This document shows, piece after piece, positions 32,612 through 44,448 of a stretch of 64,000 nucleotides of DNA (the stretch's first letter is position 1; each line of letters opens with the position of its first letter). Under the pieces are notes generated by a model. It had not been told where the DNA came from. It made no database searches and saw nothing but the letters and a program-made list of their open reading frames with translations. Position numbers and translations under genes: made by a program. The DNA is from Humulus lupulus (Eukaryota; Streptophyta; Magnoliopsida; Rosales; Cannabaceae): positions 33,488,107-33,552,106 of the forward strand of contig NC_084802.1 of assembly GCF_963169125.1 (NCBI RefSeq), written 5' to 3'.

Positions 32612-32914
32612 AAGGACCCAAGGGCCTCGCTATGCGAGGCTGCCCTTCCCCCGCGCATGCCTACCAAGGCCACAAGGGCCTCACTATGCGAGCACACCTT
32701 CCAAGGCCATAAGGGCCTCACTATGCGAGGCTGCCCTTCCCCCGCGCGCGCCTTCCAAGGCCAGAAGGGCCTCGCTATGTGAGGCTGCCCTTCCCCCGCG
32801 CGCGCCTACCAAGGCCACAAGGGCCTCGCTATGCAAGGCTGTCCTTTTCCACTGCGTGCCTGCCAAGGCCACAAGGGCCTCGCTATGCGAGGCTTCCCTC
32901 GCCCGCGTGCCTCG
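32612..32914. repeat. 54-bp tandem array with a hairpin in every unit
   Basis: About six units of AAGGCCACAAGGGCCTCGCT…, one of them shortened to about 40 bp. Most units contain CCTCGC-TAT-GCGAGG, a perfect 6-bp stem with a 3-base loop, next to a GC-rich segment with CCCCCGCGCGCGCC. Confidence 0.9.
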
Positions 32915-33049
32915 TGACCCAGATGCGCGCCAACGCCTCGCACAGTGAGACACACCTCACCACGCCCGCATGCGTCTTGCGAGGTATGACCACGTTAAGG
33001 AGCCTCGCGCCACCACCGTCTCATGGCCCTCATGCAACCCCATCACACC

Positions 33050-33311
33050 TTGTGAGACCCATCCCCGAGCCTCATGAATGCCTGGATCATGCATGGTTAC
33101 TCACTTAGGCACCAAGGGTCTCGCCTTGTGAGACCCATCCCCAAGCCTCGTGAATGCCCAGGTCACACATGGGTACTCACTTAGGCACCAAGGGTCTCTC
33201 CTTGTGAGACCCATCCCCGAGCCTCGTGAATACCCAAGTCACGCCTGGATACTCGCTTAGGCACTAAGGGTCTCGCCTTGTGAGACCCATCCCCAAGCCT
33301 CGTACATGCCT
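33050..33311. repeat. 76-bp tandem array, three full copies plus a partial one
   Basis: Copies start TTGTGAGACCCATCCCC at 33050, 33126, 33202 and 33278, an exact 76-bp period. Each unit contains GGGTCTCGCC followed by TTGTGAGACCC, so an inverted pair (GGGTCTC/GAGACCC) lies across each unit boundary. Confidence 0.92.
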
Positions 33312-33884
33312 ATTTCCTGTCCTCGTACCTGGAGGTAAGGACGGGATAAAAGAAGTATGGATCGACACTTACTAAAATATAAAGAAACCTAGAGAAGATA
33401 TTTAGGTAAGGGGGACCACTAGGCATGAGATAAATGTACAAGCACGGGATGTACAACCCTGAAAAAGGGCAAAGGCATGACTCTGACATCTGTGTCCTAC
33501 AAGTAGTGGAGGTACAGATTTGTACAGAGAGTGGAAGCACTACATGCATACCTCTGACTATGTACCAGGCCAGCACCATAACCTTCTGCTCCACCACAAC
33601 CTGTGCCACTACCCTGACAATGTACCTATGTACAATCTTGTCCCCTGGGACCACAATGTATGGGGAGCCATTAGAGCTCCAGTATAAATAGATCATCACC
33701 CCTCCTGAAAAGGGGTTGGAAAATTCATTGTATGCTGAGGCTATTAAGCAATATACATATTTTACTCCATTGTAGTTCTGCATATTTACTCTTTCAAGTT
33801 CTCTCAATCTTCTTCTAAGATATCTTTGGCAATAAAGTCTCAGTTTTCTAACCTTATATCGTTGACGAGATTTCACCGTCAACA

Positions 33885-34700
33885 CTATGATAGCCTGAGA
33901 TGTGGAATTACAATAGAACCTGGGGGGACGACTTATGCCCAAGCTGTTGAGAAGGCCCTTACCGCTGAGGAAGCAGAGAACAAGATCTGGAGGGAGAATG
34001 CTGCAAGACGGGAGGTTCGCAGAGCGGTGCCTCCATATTCTGGGTCTGGTAGGGGCGGAGGCCCCAGTGATCTGAAGAGGAATACCCTTGACACTTCGAC
34101 CGCTGCTGGTCCTAATAGAAGGGGTCGGGGTGTTCAGGGTGGCCATCAAGGAGGCGATGACACATGGAAGGGCTACCCATAGTGCATGAGGTGTAGAAGA
34201 TGCCATCCGGGTGAATGTCGGGCCAAGGCCTGTTATGCATGTGGGGTGGTGGGACACCTCAAGAAGGATTGCCCAACAGTGAAGAAAGGGGAAGCAGGGA
34301 GGGTGGACAGCTTGACTCCACCTCGAGTGTTCACCTTGACGCAAGCAGAGGCCGAGGCTAGTCCCTCGGTGGTGACAGGTCAGCTTTCTAGCGCTGGCTC
34401 TCCTTTTACTGTATTGATTGACTTTGGTGCTACACATTCATTTGTTTCTAGTAAAGTAATTAATAGATTGTGTAGACCTAGTGAGTATTGTACTGCGGGG
34501 TTTGGGACTTTTCTTTCCTACAGGGGAACTGGTAGTTTCTAGGGGGTGGATTAGAGCACTGTCGGTGATGGTTGATGGTAGGGAGCTATCAGTAGACTTG
34601 ATTGAGTTAGGCATGGAAGATTTTGACATGATTTTGGGGATGGATTGGCTGGTCAGATATGGGGCTACTATTGATTGTAGGAAGAAGATGGTGACCTTTG
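33885..34700 (+). pseudogene. G4 gag C-terminus, zinc knuckle and protease
   Basis: After the solo LTR the text resumes as EPGGTTYAQAVEKALTAEEA, ENKIWRENAARRE, SGSGRGGGPSD. The CCHC knuckle CYACGVVGHLKKDC follows at about 34220-34270. The protease centre VLIDFGATHSFVS lies at about 34410-34450 and keeps the catalytic Asp. SVDLIELGMEDFDMILGMDW follows in a shifted frame. TAG at 34180-34182 and frameshifts near 33890 and 34540 break it. Confidence 0.85.
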
Positions 34701-34701
34701 A

Positions 34702-36201
34702 GTGAAGGGAGAGGATCCCTTTATTTTCGTGGGTGCGGTATGTGGACCTCGCATACCCATGATATCAGCGCTGAGAGCCAGAGACCTATTACAGGGAGGA
34801 TGTATAGGTTTTCTGGCTAATGTGGTGGATACTACCAGGGTTATGCCAACAGGACCGGGAGAGACTAGATTGGTTCGTGAATTCTTGGATGTATTCTCTG
34901 AGGATTTACCAGGGTTGTCACCGCACAGGGAGATTCAGTTCATCATTGAGTTGGCACCGGGGACAGAGCCAGTGTCGAGGGCACCTTATAGAATGGCACC
35001 AGCAGAACTGAAAGAATTGAAGATACAACTGCAAGAACTTCTGGATTTAGGGTTTATCAGGCCTAGCTTCTCGCCATGGGGTGCTCCAGTTTTGTTTGTG
35101 AAGAAGAAGGACGAAACTCTAAGGATGTGTATAGACTACAAAGAGTTGAACAAGTTGACTATCAAGAATAAGTACCCTCTGCCAAGGATTGACGACTTGT
35201 TTGTTCAGCTGCAGGGAAAGATGGAATTCTCAAAGATTGATCTTCGATCTGGTTATCACCAGCTGAGGATCAAGGACAAGGATATACCGAAGAAGGCCTT
35301 CCGAACGAGGTATGGGCACTATGAGTTTTTGGTTATGTCGTTCGGTTTAACCAATGCCCCAGTAGCCTTCATGGACTTAATGAACAGGGTGTTCAAGGAC
35401 TTTTTAGATCAGTTCGTGATTGTCTTCATTGATGACATTTTAGTATACTTCAGTTCAGAGGCAGAGCACAAGCAACATCTTTGACAGGTCTTGTAGAGGT
35501 TAAGAGAACATCGGTTGTACGCCAAGTTTAAGAAGTGTGAGTTTTGGTTACCAGAAGTGACATTCCTTGGACACATAGTTGGTGAAGATGGGATTAAGGT
35601 GGTTCCATCTAAGGTAAAGGCAGTGAGAGATTGGTCGAGGCTAAGGAATACCTCAGAGGTTCGGAGTTTCCACGGGTTAGCAGGTTACTACAGATTGTTT
35701 ATGGAAGGGTTCTCAAAGATTGCTGCATCGATGACAGAATTGACACGGAAGAATTTGAAGTTTGTCTGGTCAGACAAGTGTGAGAACAGTTTTCAAGAGT
35801 TGAAGCAATGACTTATTACTGCACCTGTGCTAAGTCTTCCTTCGGAGGAAGGAAAGTTTGTGGTATATTGTGATGCATCGAGGTTGGGCTTAGGTTGTGT
35901 GTTGATGCAGAACGGGAATGTTATAGCTTATGCTTCACAACAGCTGAAGGAGTATGAGCAGCGGTATCCTACCCATGATTTGGAGTTAGCAGCGGTGGTA
36001 TTCGCACTGAAGGTTTGGCGACATTATTTGTATGGGGAGAAGTGCGAGATATACACCGATCATAATAGTTTGAAGTACTTCTTCACGCAAAAGGACCTGA
36101 ATATGAGGCAGAGGCGTTGGATAGAGTTGGTAAAAGACTATGAATATGATATTCTTTACCACCCAGGGAAAGCCAATGTAGTGGCTAATGCATTGAGCTG
36201 A
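34702..36201 (+). pseudogene. G4 reverse transcriptase and RNase H
   Basis: RT text is nearly intact from 34850: [92 protein letters not shown] and the catalytic FIDDILVY at about 35425-35450. Stops (TGA) follow at 35482 and 35809. RNase H runs from 35827: [50 protein letters not shown], ending [13 protein letters not shown] at 36199 with TGA where the family has Arg (CGA). Confidence 0.92.
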
Positions 36202-37748
36202 AGGGGCTCGAGGCAGTTATTTAGTTCCACTCAGATTTCGAGAGAGTTGGCTGATGAGATGTCCAGAGCAAGGATAGAGTTGGTAGTGGACCGGTTGGCC
36301 AACATTACTTTGTAGTCGACCCTACTGGATTGATTAAGGAGGGCCAGTTGGTGGATTCACATTTACATGAGGTTAGAGAGAATGTTTTAGCGGGAGTAGC
36401 TAAGGACTATTCTATTTCTGAGGTTGGTTTGCTACGGTATCAGGATAGGATTTGTGTTCTGACTGAATGTGGGGATCAGACAAGAGATATTAGATGAATT
36501 GCATACTACACCATACTCACTTCATCTGGGTACCACAAAGAAGTATCAGGATCTACGGACGTTGTATTGGTGGCCCGGGATGAAGAAGGATGTGGTAGAG
36601 TATGTGGCCAGGTGTCTGACCTGTCAGTAAGTGAAAGCTGAGCATTAGCGACCAGCGGGATTTCTTAAGCCTTTAGGTATTCTCGAGTGAAAATGGGAGG
36701 ATATTACGATGGACTTTGTGGGAGGTTTACCCAGGACAGTGGGGCTTCATGACTCAGTGTGGGTGATAGTGGATAGATACACTAAGTCAGCTCATTTTCT
36801 TCCAGTGAAGACGACTTATACGGTGGATTAGTATGCAGAGTTGTATGTGAGGGAGATTGTACGTCTCCACGGGGTTCCTAAGTCTATAGTGTCAAACCGG
36901 GATCCTATCTTTACCTCTAAGTTTTGGGGTGGTTTATAGAAGGCTATGGGGACTCAGTTGAAGTTCAGCACAACCTTTCATCCTCAGACTGATGGACAGT
37001 CTGAGAGGACGATTTAGGTGTTGGAGGATATGCTTAAGGCATGTGTGATCGATTTTGAGGGATCCTAGAGTAAGTATCTCCTGTTGATTGAGTTATCATA
37101 TAACAATAGTTATCAATCAATGATTGGAGTGGCTCCATGTGAGATGTTATATGGGAGGACATGTAGATCGCTCATTCATTTGGATGAGGTGGTTGAGAAA
37201 AGTATCTGGGACCGGACATGGTTCAGAAGACTAATGAAGCTATTGAGAAGATCTGAGCTAGAATGCTTGCTTCACAGAGCAGACAGAAAAGCTATGCTGA
37301 TCCTAAGCGTAGAGATGTGGAGTTCCAGATCGGGGACCACGTGTTTCTGCGAGTTTCACCATTGCGAGAGGTGAAGAGGTTTGGGAAGAAGGGCAAGCTG
37401 AGCCCTAGATTTATTGGACCTTTTGAGATCTTGGAAGGGATCGATCAGGTGGCTTACAGGTTAGCTTTGCCACCGTCGTTGTCGGGAGTTCATGACGTAT
37501 TCCATGTTTCTATGCTTCGAAAGTACATCTCAGATACGACACATGTGTTAAAGTATGAAGACTTGGAATTGCAGACAGATTTGTCCTATGAGGAGCGACC
37601 GATTCAGATATTAGATCGGAAAGATAAGGTTCAACGGAACAAGACAATTCCTCTAGTTAAAGTGTTATGGAGGAATAGCAGGGTCGAGGAGGTGACCTGG
37701 GAGCTTGAGTTAGCGATGCAGGATCAGTATCCCGAGTTATTCAGGTAA
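36202..37748 (+). pseudogene. G4 integrase with GPY/F module and tail
   Basis: The zinc domain text HTTPYSLHLGTTKKYQDLRT and YWWPGMKKDVVEYVARCLTC precedes the core: [12 protein letters not shown] (first Asp), [15 protein letters not shown] (the second catalytic position is altered, SNRD for the usual SDRD), and HPQTDGQSERTI (Glu). After stops the C-terminus is open from 37263 to 37748: VEFQIGDHVFLRVSPLREVK, RFIGPFEILEGIDQVAYRL, VLWRNSRVEEVTWELELAM. In-frame stops at 36628, 36646, 36688, 36829, 36937, 37015, 37066 and 37254 all fit transitions from Gln, Trp or Arg codons. Confidence 0.9.
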
Positions 37749-37784
37749 ATTTTGAGGATGAAATTCTCAGTAGGAAGGGATAGT

Positions 37785-40101
37785 TGTAACGACCCAAAAT
37801 CACTAATATGGCTTAAGGGCCTTGATTAGTGTGCTGGGAGGGCATAATTGGTTTAGGTGTGATTTAAATGATTTAATGCATGATTATGTGATAAGCATGC
37901 TTATATGATTATATGGATATGTGAAAATGCATGGTTATGAGTATTAATATGCATGTGGGCCTTGTTTAGATTATAGGGGCATATTTGTAATTTTGGTCGT
38001 TGAGGGCATAAATGTGATTATTTGTGAAAGATTGTTGAGACCACATTACCCGGCTTAGGGGAACCTGGGGGTATTTTCGGGAATTATGAAATATATTGGA
38101 GATTATTAGACATTGGGTAAATAGTTGGTGATTAATTTGATGATGGGATTTAAGTGGTAAATATTAGGGACACTTGAGGAATTAGTGGGAATTGGGAACA
38201 AATGACTATTATACCCCTAGATTAAGTTAAAGGTTGGTTTTGTTGGGATGGGTAAAATGGTCTTTTTGCTAATAAATGATATGCTCAACCTTTTTGTTAG
38301 GACAAAACAGAGAAGAGTTGAGAATAATCTAGGAAAGAAAGAAGGAAAAGGTTTTAGCTAACTTCTCTCTCTTTCCCACGCATCCCTCGCTCACTCTTGC
38401 CTTCATTTGGATATTGAAGCTTAGCTTCAAGGTGGGAGCACATTCTAAGCTTGGGCTGGGGAAACTTTGAGGAAATTGGAGGAAATTTAGCTGGGAGATT
38501 GAGCTGTGAATTGCGGTAAGAATTTGGCTTTAATTTCTGTGTTATGTTGCTGAGTAGTTTAGGTTGATTTTTAAGTTTTGAGTATAGATTTAGTGATGAA
38601 TTTGGCTGAGGGTTTGAGTAGAAAACTTTAGTGATTAGTACTAGGATCCTTGTGGTTGAATCGAGGTGCTGGTTTCTGTTTTATTACTGGGAATTATAGG
38701 ATGAAAACATGTGATTATGGGTCTAAATTAATGGTTGGTTCAGTGGTGAATTGAGGGAAAAATTATGGGTATGTTTGAATGTTCTCGGCTAGAAAAGGGA
38801 GGAGAAAACCCAGGTTTTCTCTGGGTTCGTAGGGCGCGGCGCGATGCGTGTGGCCCTTCTGGCCTAGGGAGCTCTCTGACTTGGGGTGCGCTGCGACTTA
38901 CTTGGCCAAGTTGCGACCCGCCTCCCCTTTGGTGTGAGAGCTTGCTCTCTGACTTGGGGCAAGTCGCGACTTGCTGAGCCAAGTCGTGACTTGCCTAGGA
39001 GTTTTGAGCTTAGAAGTGTTCTGAGGGTTGTTAAGGCTTGGAGGTTCGAACCTAGGGGTTCGGAACAATTTCTACTACTCGGTTTAGTAGAAATTGAGGT
39101 CCCGGAGGCTAGTTTTGTTCCTTAGTTATTTTATTTCTGATTGGAAGTTGATAGATATCAATGACTCTTGTGACTAGGTTTGTCGCCAAGGATCGAGGCT
39201 AGTGATCGTGCTTGGAACTAGTTTACCTTCTCTGTTCAGAATCAAAGGTATGAAAACTGCACCCGGTTGTGTGGCTATGTTGGGACTAAGAGTTCCCTAT
39301 ACTTGTATGCAATGTTGTATGATGGTATTATGCCATGTGAGCATGAAATAAACGGCCCAAGTGTGCCGAAATTAATATTTTCCCATAGGACGCGGTTCGG
39401 CCACTGGTAGCTGAGGTTAATTATATAATCAATAAGCTCGGCCTAAGTGAGCCGGAGTCAGTGGGATAAACAGAGGGTGCGGCCTAAGGGCATCGACCCT
39501 GGATATTGCATGATATGTTTACTATTGTTAAGATGATGATTTTGGCATGTTGATTACCTGGATAATAGATTATTGATTCGTTGATTGATGTCACTATTTA
39601 TGTGAATGCTATGGTCTACTGAATATCTGGCTAATGTTTTGTGAGTTATTTGATTACTGTTATTGATTATGCTCTGTTATATGGTTTTCTTGCTAGGTTT
39701 TGGCTCATGGGTGCTACGTGGTGCAGGTAAAGACAAGGGTAAGTTGGACCAACCCTGAATTGGAGAGCTTTAGGGGCGGAATGTACATAGTCGGCTGCTC
39801 GGCTGGCATGGCCGAGGGATGATACAGGGATAGGAGACCCTAAAATGCCTATTTTTCCATTAGAATGGCGTGTGGTTGTACATAACCTATGAAAATTTTG
39901 TAAACTGTTATTTAATCCTGTTTTTGGGATCCCATGAATAAACTGCTTATTCAAATGAAATTTATCTTTTATGACCAACATCTTTTAACCCTAGTTCGAT
40001 TATGGTTTTAGTAACACATTTTCAACTAAATGACTTGATTAGTAAGTCTTGCACCTTTACAAACACATAGTGGAACGGTCTTGGTTATCTAGGGCGTTAC
40101 A
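37785..40101 (+). repeat. G4 3' LTR, 2317 bp
   Basis: TGTAACGACC…GGGCGTTACA. It aligns with the 5' LTR over its length but has lost about 75 bp near 38048 and shows many transitions. It repeats the donor-like GCG|GTAAGA (near 38517), the GC-rich island (38830-39000) and the acceptor-like TCTACTACTCGGTTTAG (near 39070-39086). Confidence 0.92.
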
Positions 40102-42210
40102 TCATTGGTCCTCTAAACTGCTTCAGGACCTAAGTATTTTCTTTCATCCATCACATCCCAGTGAATGGGCGACCTAAACCTTCTACCATATAGCATCTCG
40201 TAAGGAGCCACTCCAATGGTCAACTGGTAGCTGTCATTGTAGGAAAGTTTTATCAGAGGCAAATACTTACTCTAGGACCCTTCAAAGTCTAGAACGCATG
40301 TTCGAAGCATGTCTTCTAGTATCTGAATCGTCCTCTCCGACTAAACATCTATCTGAGGATGGTAAGTTGTATTGAATTTCAGTTGGGTTCCCATAGCCTT
40401 CTGTAGACTTCCCCAAAACTTGGGGGTAAAGATGGGGTCCCAATCTGACACGATAGACCTAGGAGCCCCATGGAGACGTACTATGTCTTTCACATAAAGA
40501 TCAGCGTACTGATCCACTACATAGTTCGTCCTTACTGGCAAGAAGTGGGCTGATTTGGTATACCAATCCATAATCACCCACACTGTATCATACTGACCCA
40601 CTGTTCTGGGCAACCCAACTACGAAGTCCATAATGATGTCCTCCCATTTCCATTTAGGGATACCCTAAGGCTGTAATAACCCTGCCAATCTCTGATGTTC
40701 AGCCTTGACTTGCTGACATGTCAAGCACTTAGCCACATATTCGGTCACATCTTTCTTCCTCCCAGGACACCAATATAAGGTTTTTAGATCCTGGTACATC
40801 TTCGTGGTGCCCGGATGCAATATTACGGTGTCGTGTGAGATTCATCTAGAATCTCTTGTCTGATAGAAGAGTCCACCGGAACACAAACCTGCTCCTTGTA
40901 TCTTAGCATACCCATCTCTGAAATAGTATAGTCCTTAGCCATTCCAGCTAGGACATCCCCTCTATGCCTCATCAACTGAGGATCACTCAACTGACCCTCC
41001 TTTATCCTTTCCAAAAGAATGGACTGCAAGGCGACGTTGGCTAACTGACCCACCAACAACTCAATCCCTGCTCTAGTCATATATTCTGCTAACTCTTTTG
41101 ATATCTGCTTCAAACTGAATAACTGTCACGGACCTCTCCGGCTCAAGGCATCTGCCACAATGTTGGCTTTCCCTGGGTGGTAAAGAATCTCACAATCATA
41201 ATCTTTCACCAACTCCAGCCAACACCTCTGTCTCATGTTTAGATCCTTTTGGGTAAAGAAATACTTTAATCTCTTGTGGTCAGTGTATATCTCACTCTTC
41301 TCCCCATAAAGGCAGTGCCGCCATATCTTAAATGCAAAGACCACTGCTGCTAACTCCAAATCATGCGTAGGTTATTGCTGTTCATATTCTTTCAACTGTC
41401 GTGATGCATAAGCGATCACCTTCCTTGCCTGCATAAGGACACAGCCTAATCCCTACCTTGATGCATCACAATAAACCACAAACTTCTCCTGTTCTGATGG
41501 AAGACTTAGTACTAGAGCTGTAATCAATCGTCGCTTTAACTCTTGGAGACTGTTCTCACATCTGTCTGACCATACAAACTTTTGATTCTTACGTGTCAAT
41601 TCTGTTAGTGGTGTAGAAATCCTTGAGAACCCTTCTACAAAGCGTCGGTAGTATCCTGCCAATCCAAGGAAGCTCCTGATCTCTGAGGAACTTCTGGGCC
41701 TTATCCAATCTCTCACTGCCTCAATCTTAGCCTAATCAACTTTAATTCCATCTCTACTAACAATGTGACTAAGGAAGGTCACCTGAGGTAACCAGAGCTC
41801 ACACTTCTTGAACTTGGCATACCACCTGTGCTCCCTCAACCTCTAAAGCACCAATCGGAGATGTTGCTCATGTTCTGCCTCTATCTGAGAGCATACTAGG
41901 ATATCGTCGATGAAGACAATCACAAACTTGTTGAGGTGTCCTTAAACACCCTATTCATCAGATCCATTAAAGTTGTTAGGGCATTGGTCAGTCCAAATGA
42001 CATGACCATAAACACATAATGTATGTATCTTGTGCGAAAGGCCATCTTTGGAATATCCTCATCTTTGATCCTCAACTGGTGATAACCAGATCGAAGATCA
42101 ATCTTTGAGAATACTGTCCTACCTTGCAACTGATCAAACAGGTCATCAATCCTTGGTAGCGGGTACTTGTTCTTGATAGTCAGCTTGTTCAATTCCCTGT
42201 AATTGATACA
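40102..42210 (-). pseudogene. G3 integrase, RNase H and RT (middle piece)
   Basis: In element order (right to left): RT from 42205 ([47 protein letters not shown]), RT thumb and connection ([40 protein letters not shown]), RNase H ([34 protein letters not shown]), integrase zinc domain and core (MDFVVGLPRTVGQYDTVWVI, HFLPVRTNYVVDQYADLY, SIVSDWDPIFTPKFW). Past the core, stops occur where relatives have Gln or Trp (QID…*SERT, GS*SKYL). Both ends are TSD junctions: G4 on the left, G5 on the right. Confidence 0.9.
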
Positions 42211-44448
42211 TGTAACACCCTACTACATTAGAGTTGTTACCATGTGATTTTGAAATGTGCCATTAGCTCGCTAATCAAGGTTTTAAATCGAAAAGTGTGA
42301 TTAAATCAGGATAAAGATTCATTTAATGAGAATTAGGTATAAAAGACTTGGACATTTATTAAACTCATAAAAGTGCTACATTGGGATCCCAAAACACTGT
42401 TTCAAAATGTATTTACAACTCAAAAGTTAAGGTACGACCTAAGCGACAAAATCAACTGTTTATAGCATGTCCCTCAAAACAACCCCGGCCGTGGCAGCCA
42501 GGTAGGCCGAACATGTACGCGCCACTCCATGCCCTCCAACTCATGCTTGGTCGGCCTTTCCTTTGCCCTTACCTGCACCATAGAGCACCCGTGAGCCAAG
42601 GCCCAACAAGAAAACTCAACACATAGCATATGACAACTCAATCAAGTAATACACAACTTAAACATATAATAGATTAATCACATAGCGGCCTATGCTGACC
42701 TAGGTTCTTTACCAGGCATTGGGTTCACGGTCTTCAACGAGCGGGTGAGTACAGCACCCTTAGAGGGTCTCGCCCGGGCGGCCTACATTCAACATGCTTA
42801 AAGTCGATCCTAGCCTTTGTCGTCCCTGACCTTTGTCATTCCTGAATTTTTCCATTCCCGGCGCCGATCATTCATCATCATGAAAAACATAGCATATCGA
42901 CTACAAATATTCACACACACATTAAACACAAATAACAGGGCCATGCCCTGCTCTACAGGCACAAACAGTTTTCTTACCTGTGTCCTAAGCTGACTAACTA
43001 ATGCAATCTCGAGCACAATCCCCTAAACCCGAGCCTTGGCGGTAAAACCTAGTCACTTCATAATAATAATAACAATCCATCAAGCCCTAAACCAAATAAG
43101 AATTTTAGAATAATATTCTAGCCCCCGGGACCTCGAATCCTACTAAATCAGGTAGTATAACCCTTCTCGGGCCCTTAAATTTGGGTTCCCGAGCTTAAAG
43201 CCCAACATTGGCCATTTCCCCTATATTGAGTCGCGGCCTGCCCATAGGGTCGCGACCTGCTACAAGTCAGAGAGCCTTGGGGCTCTCTTTTGGGGGACAC
43301 CGGCCACAGCGCGCCCTGCTTACACTGTGGCGCCTGGGCAAAATCAGAGGCTCCCCAAGCCTCTTTGCACACATGGGCCGTGACGCCTGAAGAACAGGGT
43401 CGTGGCTCGAGCCCAAAACCCAGAATTCCTGCATGTTTTCATTAGGTTTTCCCCAACCAAATTTACACCCATTTCGACCCCTACACCCAGAATTAAACTT
43501 AGAATTCGTGTCTAGGAAACCTAGTTAGTATAAACACTTCAAAAACCATCCCATAATCTCATCAAAACCTCAAAATCAAACTTAAGGTTCAACCCCACAA
43601 TACCTATAAACCACAACAGAAAAACTCAACAAGATCAGCAGAAGTCCTTACCTCAATTGTGTGATTCAAGCTCTAAGTTGCTTCTAACTACTCTAGGCTT
43701 CAATTCCCTTTAAGCTCCAAGCTTACTCCCTTGGATTTTAGCAAGAACTCCCTTAGCCAAAGAGAGAGAATGAGAGCATCGAGAGAGAGAAAGAGGAAGG
43801 ATGAGAGTTGTGTGTGTGTTTTTTTTTTATCTTCTAACCAGTTCTAGAGTTTTGATTAATTTAAGTCTATCCTCAGCTACAAAATGTCCAAAAATACCCC
43901 TAGGTTTTAACCTTAGCCACTTAATGCCTCCAAGGGCAATCTCGTCATTCGCACTATTCCCGCTAATTCCTCGAGTGTTCCTATAAATCCCTAATTAATC
44001 CTGACATACTCAAATAACCGCTAAGTCACTACCCATTACCCGGTGATCCTAAACACGTGCTACATTCCCAAAATTTCCCTAGGCTCACCCTGGGCCAGGT
44101 ATTCGACCCCATTGTGACTATTCCACTATTCCTCTCCCTAGAACCATCTCAGATCACACATAACAGATATATCTCCACAATATTGTAGTCTCAGTCATAA
44201 CACACACATAATTTACATTTATGCCCTCAACGAGCCGAAATCATAAATATGCCCCTAATAAAAAAAATGGGCCCACGTGAATATTTAATTCACCTAAACA
44301 TGCATTTTTAATCACATAATCATTTAATTAAGGTAATCACATATTAATACACATAAATCACAATTAACCATGTAATAATACGTTTAATCCAGTTATTGCC
44401 CTCCCGGCACGCTAATCCAAGTCTTATTAGCAGATTTGGGGCGTTATA
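42211..44448 (-). repeat. G5 3' LTR, 2238 bp
   Basis: TGTAACACCC…GGCGTTATA; the terminal CA has become TA by one transition. Minus-strand modules: GTGCAGGTAAGGGCAAAGG block (about 42560-42590), acceptor-like ATACTACCTGATTTAG (near 43146-43161), GC-rich island (43225-43410) and donor-like CAATTGAG|GTAAGG (near 43645-43660). Confidence 0.9.

Larger units (their letters stand above)
32462..33884 (+). mobile_element. Tat-type solo LTR (1423 bp) inside the G4 gag
   Basis: TGTGAATGCC…CCGTCAACA, flanked by the 5-bp TSD CTATG (32457-32461 and 33885-33889). Removing it restores the gag text LNAMIA. The end ATTTCACCGTCAACA is typical of Tat-lineage LTRs. A TATA box (TATAAATAG near 33683) lies in its second half. 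There is no internal region, so it is the product of LTR-LTR recombination. Orientation is inferred from the TATA box and the end sequence. Confidence 0.9.
29016..40101 (+). mobile_element. G4: chromovirus with both LTRs, inserted in the G3 integrase
   Basis: 5' LTR 29016-31392, 3' LTR 37785-40101, and TSD TCATT at 29011-29015 and 40102-40106. Order: Met-tRNA-type primer site, gag (split by a solo LTR), zinc knuckle, protease, RT, RNase H, integrase, purine tract (GGAAGGGATAGT), LTR. The LTRs differ by several percent, and the 3' LTR lacks about 75 bp near 38048. At least a dozen stops, almost all from C-to-T or G-to-A, kill the polyprotein. The element is therefore old but structurally complete. 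Confidence 0.93.

Noticed and set aside
32612..33311. Regular repeats suggestive of a CRISPR array
   Set aside because: Units are contiguous without unique spacers, they lie inside a TG…CA solo LTR with a TSD, and the genome is a plant nuclear one.
33310..34437. Long open frame of 375 codons on the minus strand
   Set aside because: It runs antisense across the solo-LTR boundary at 33884/33885 and through gag and the zinc knuckle of G4. It has no domain and spans an insertion junction, so it is a chance frame.
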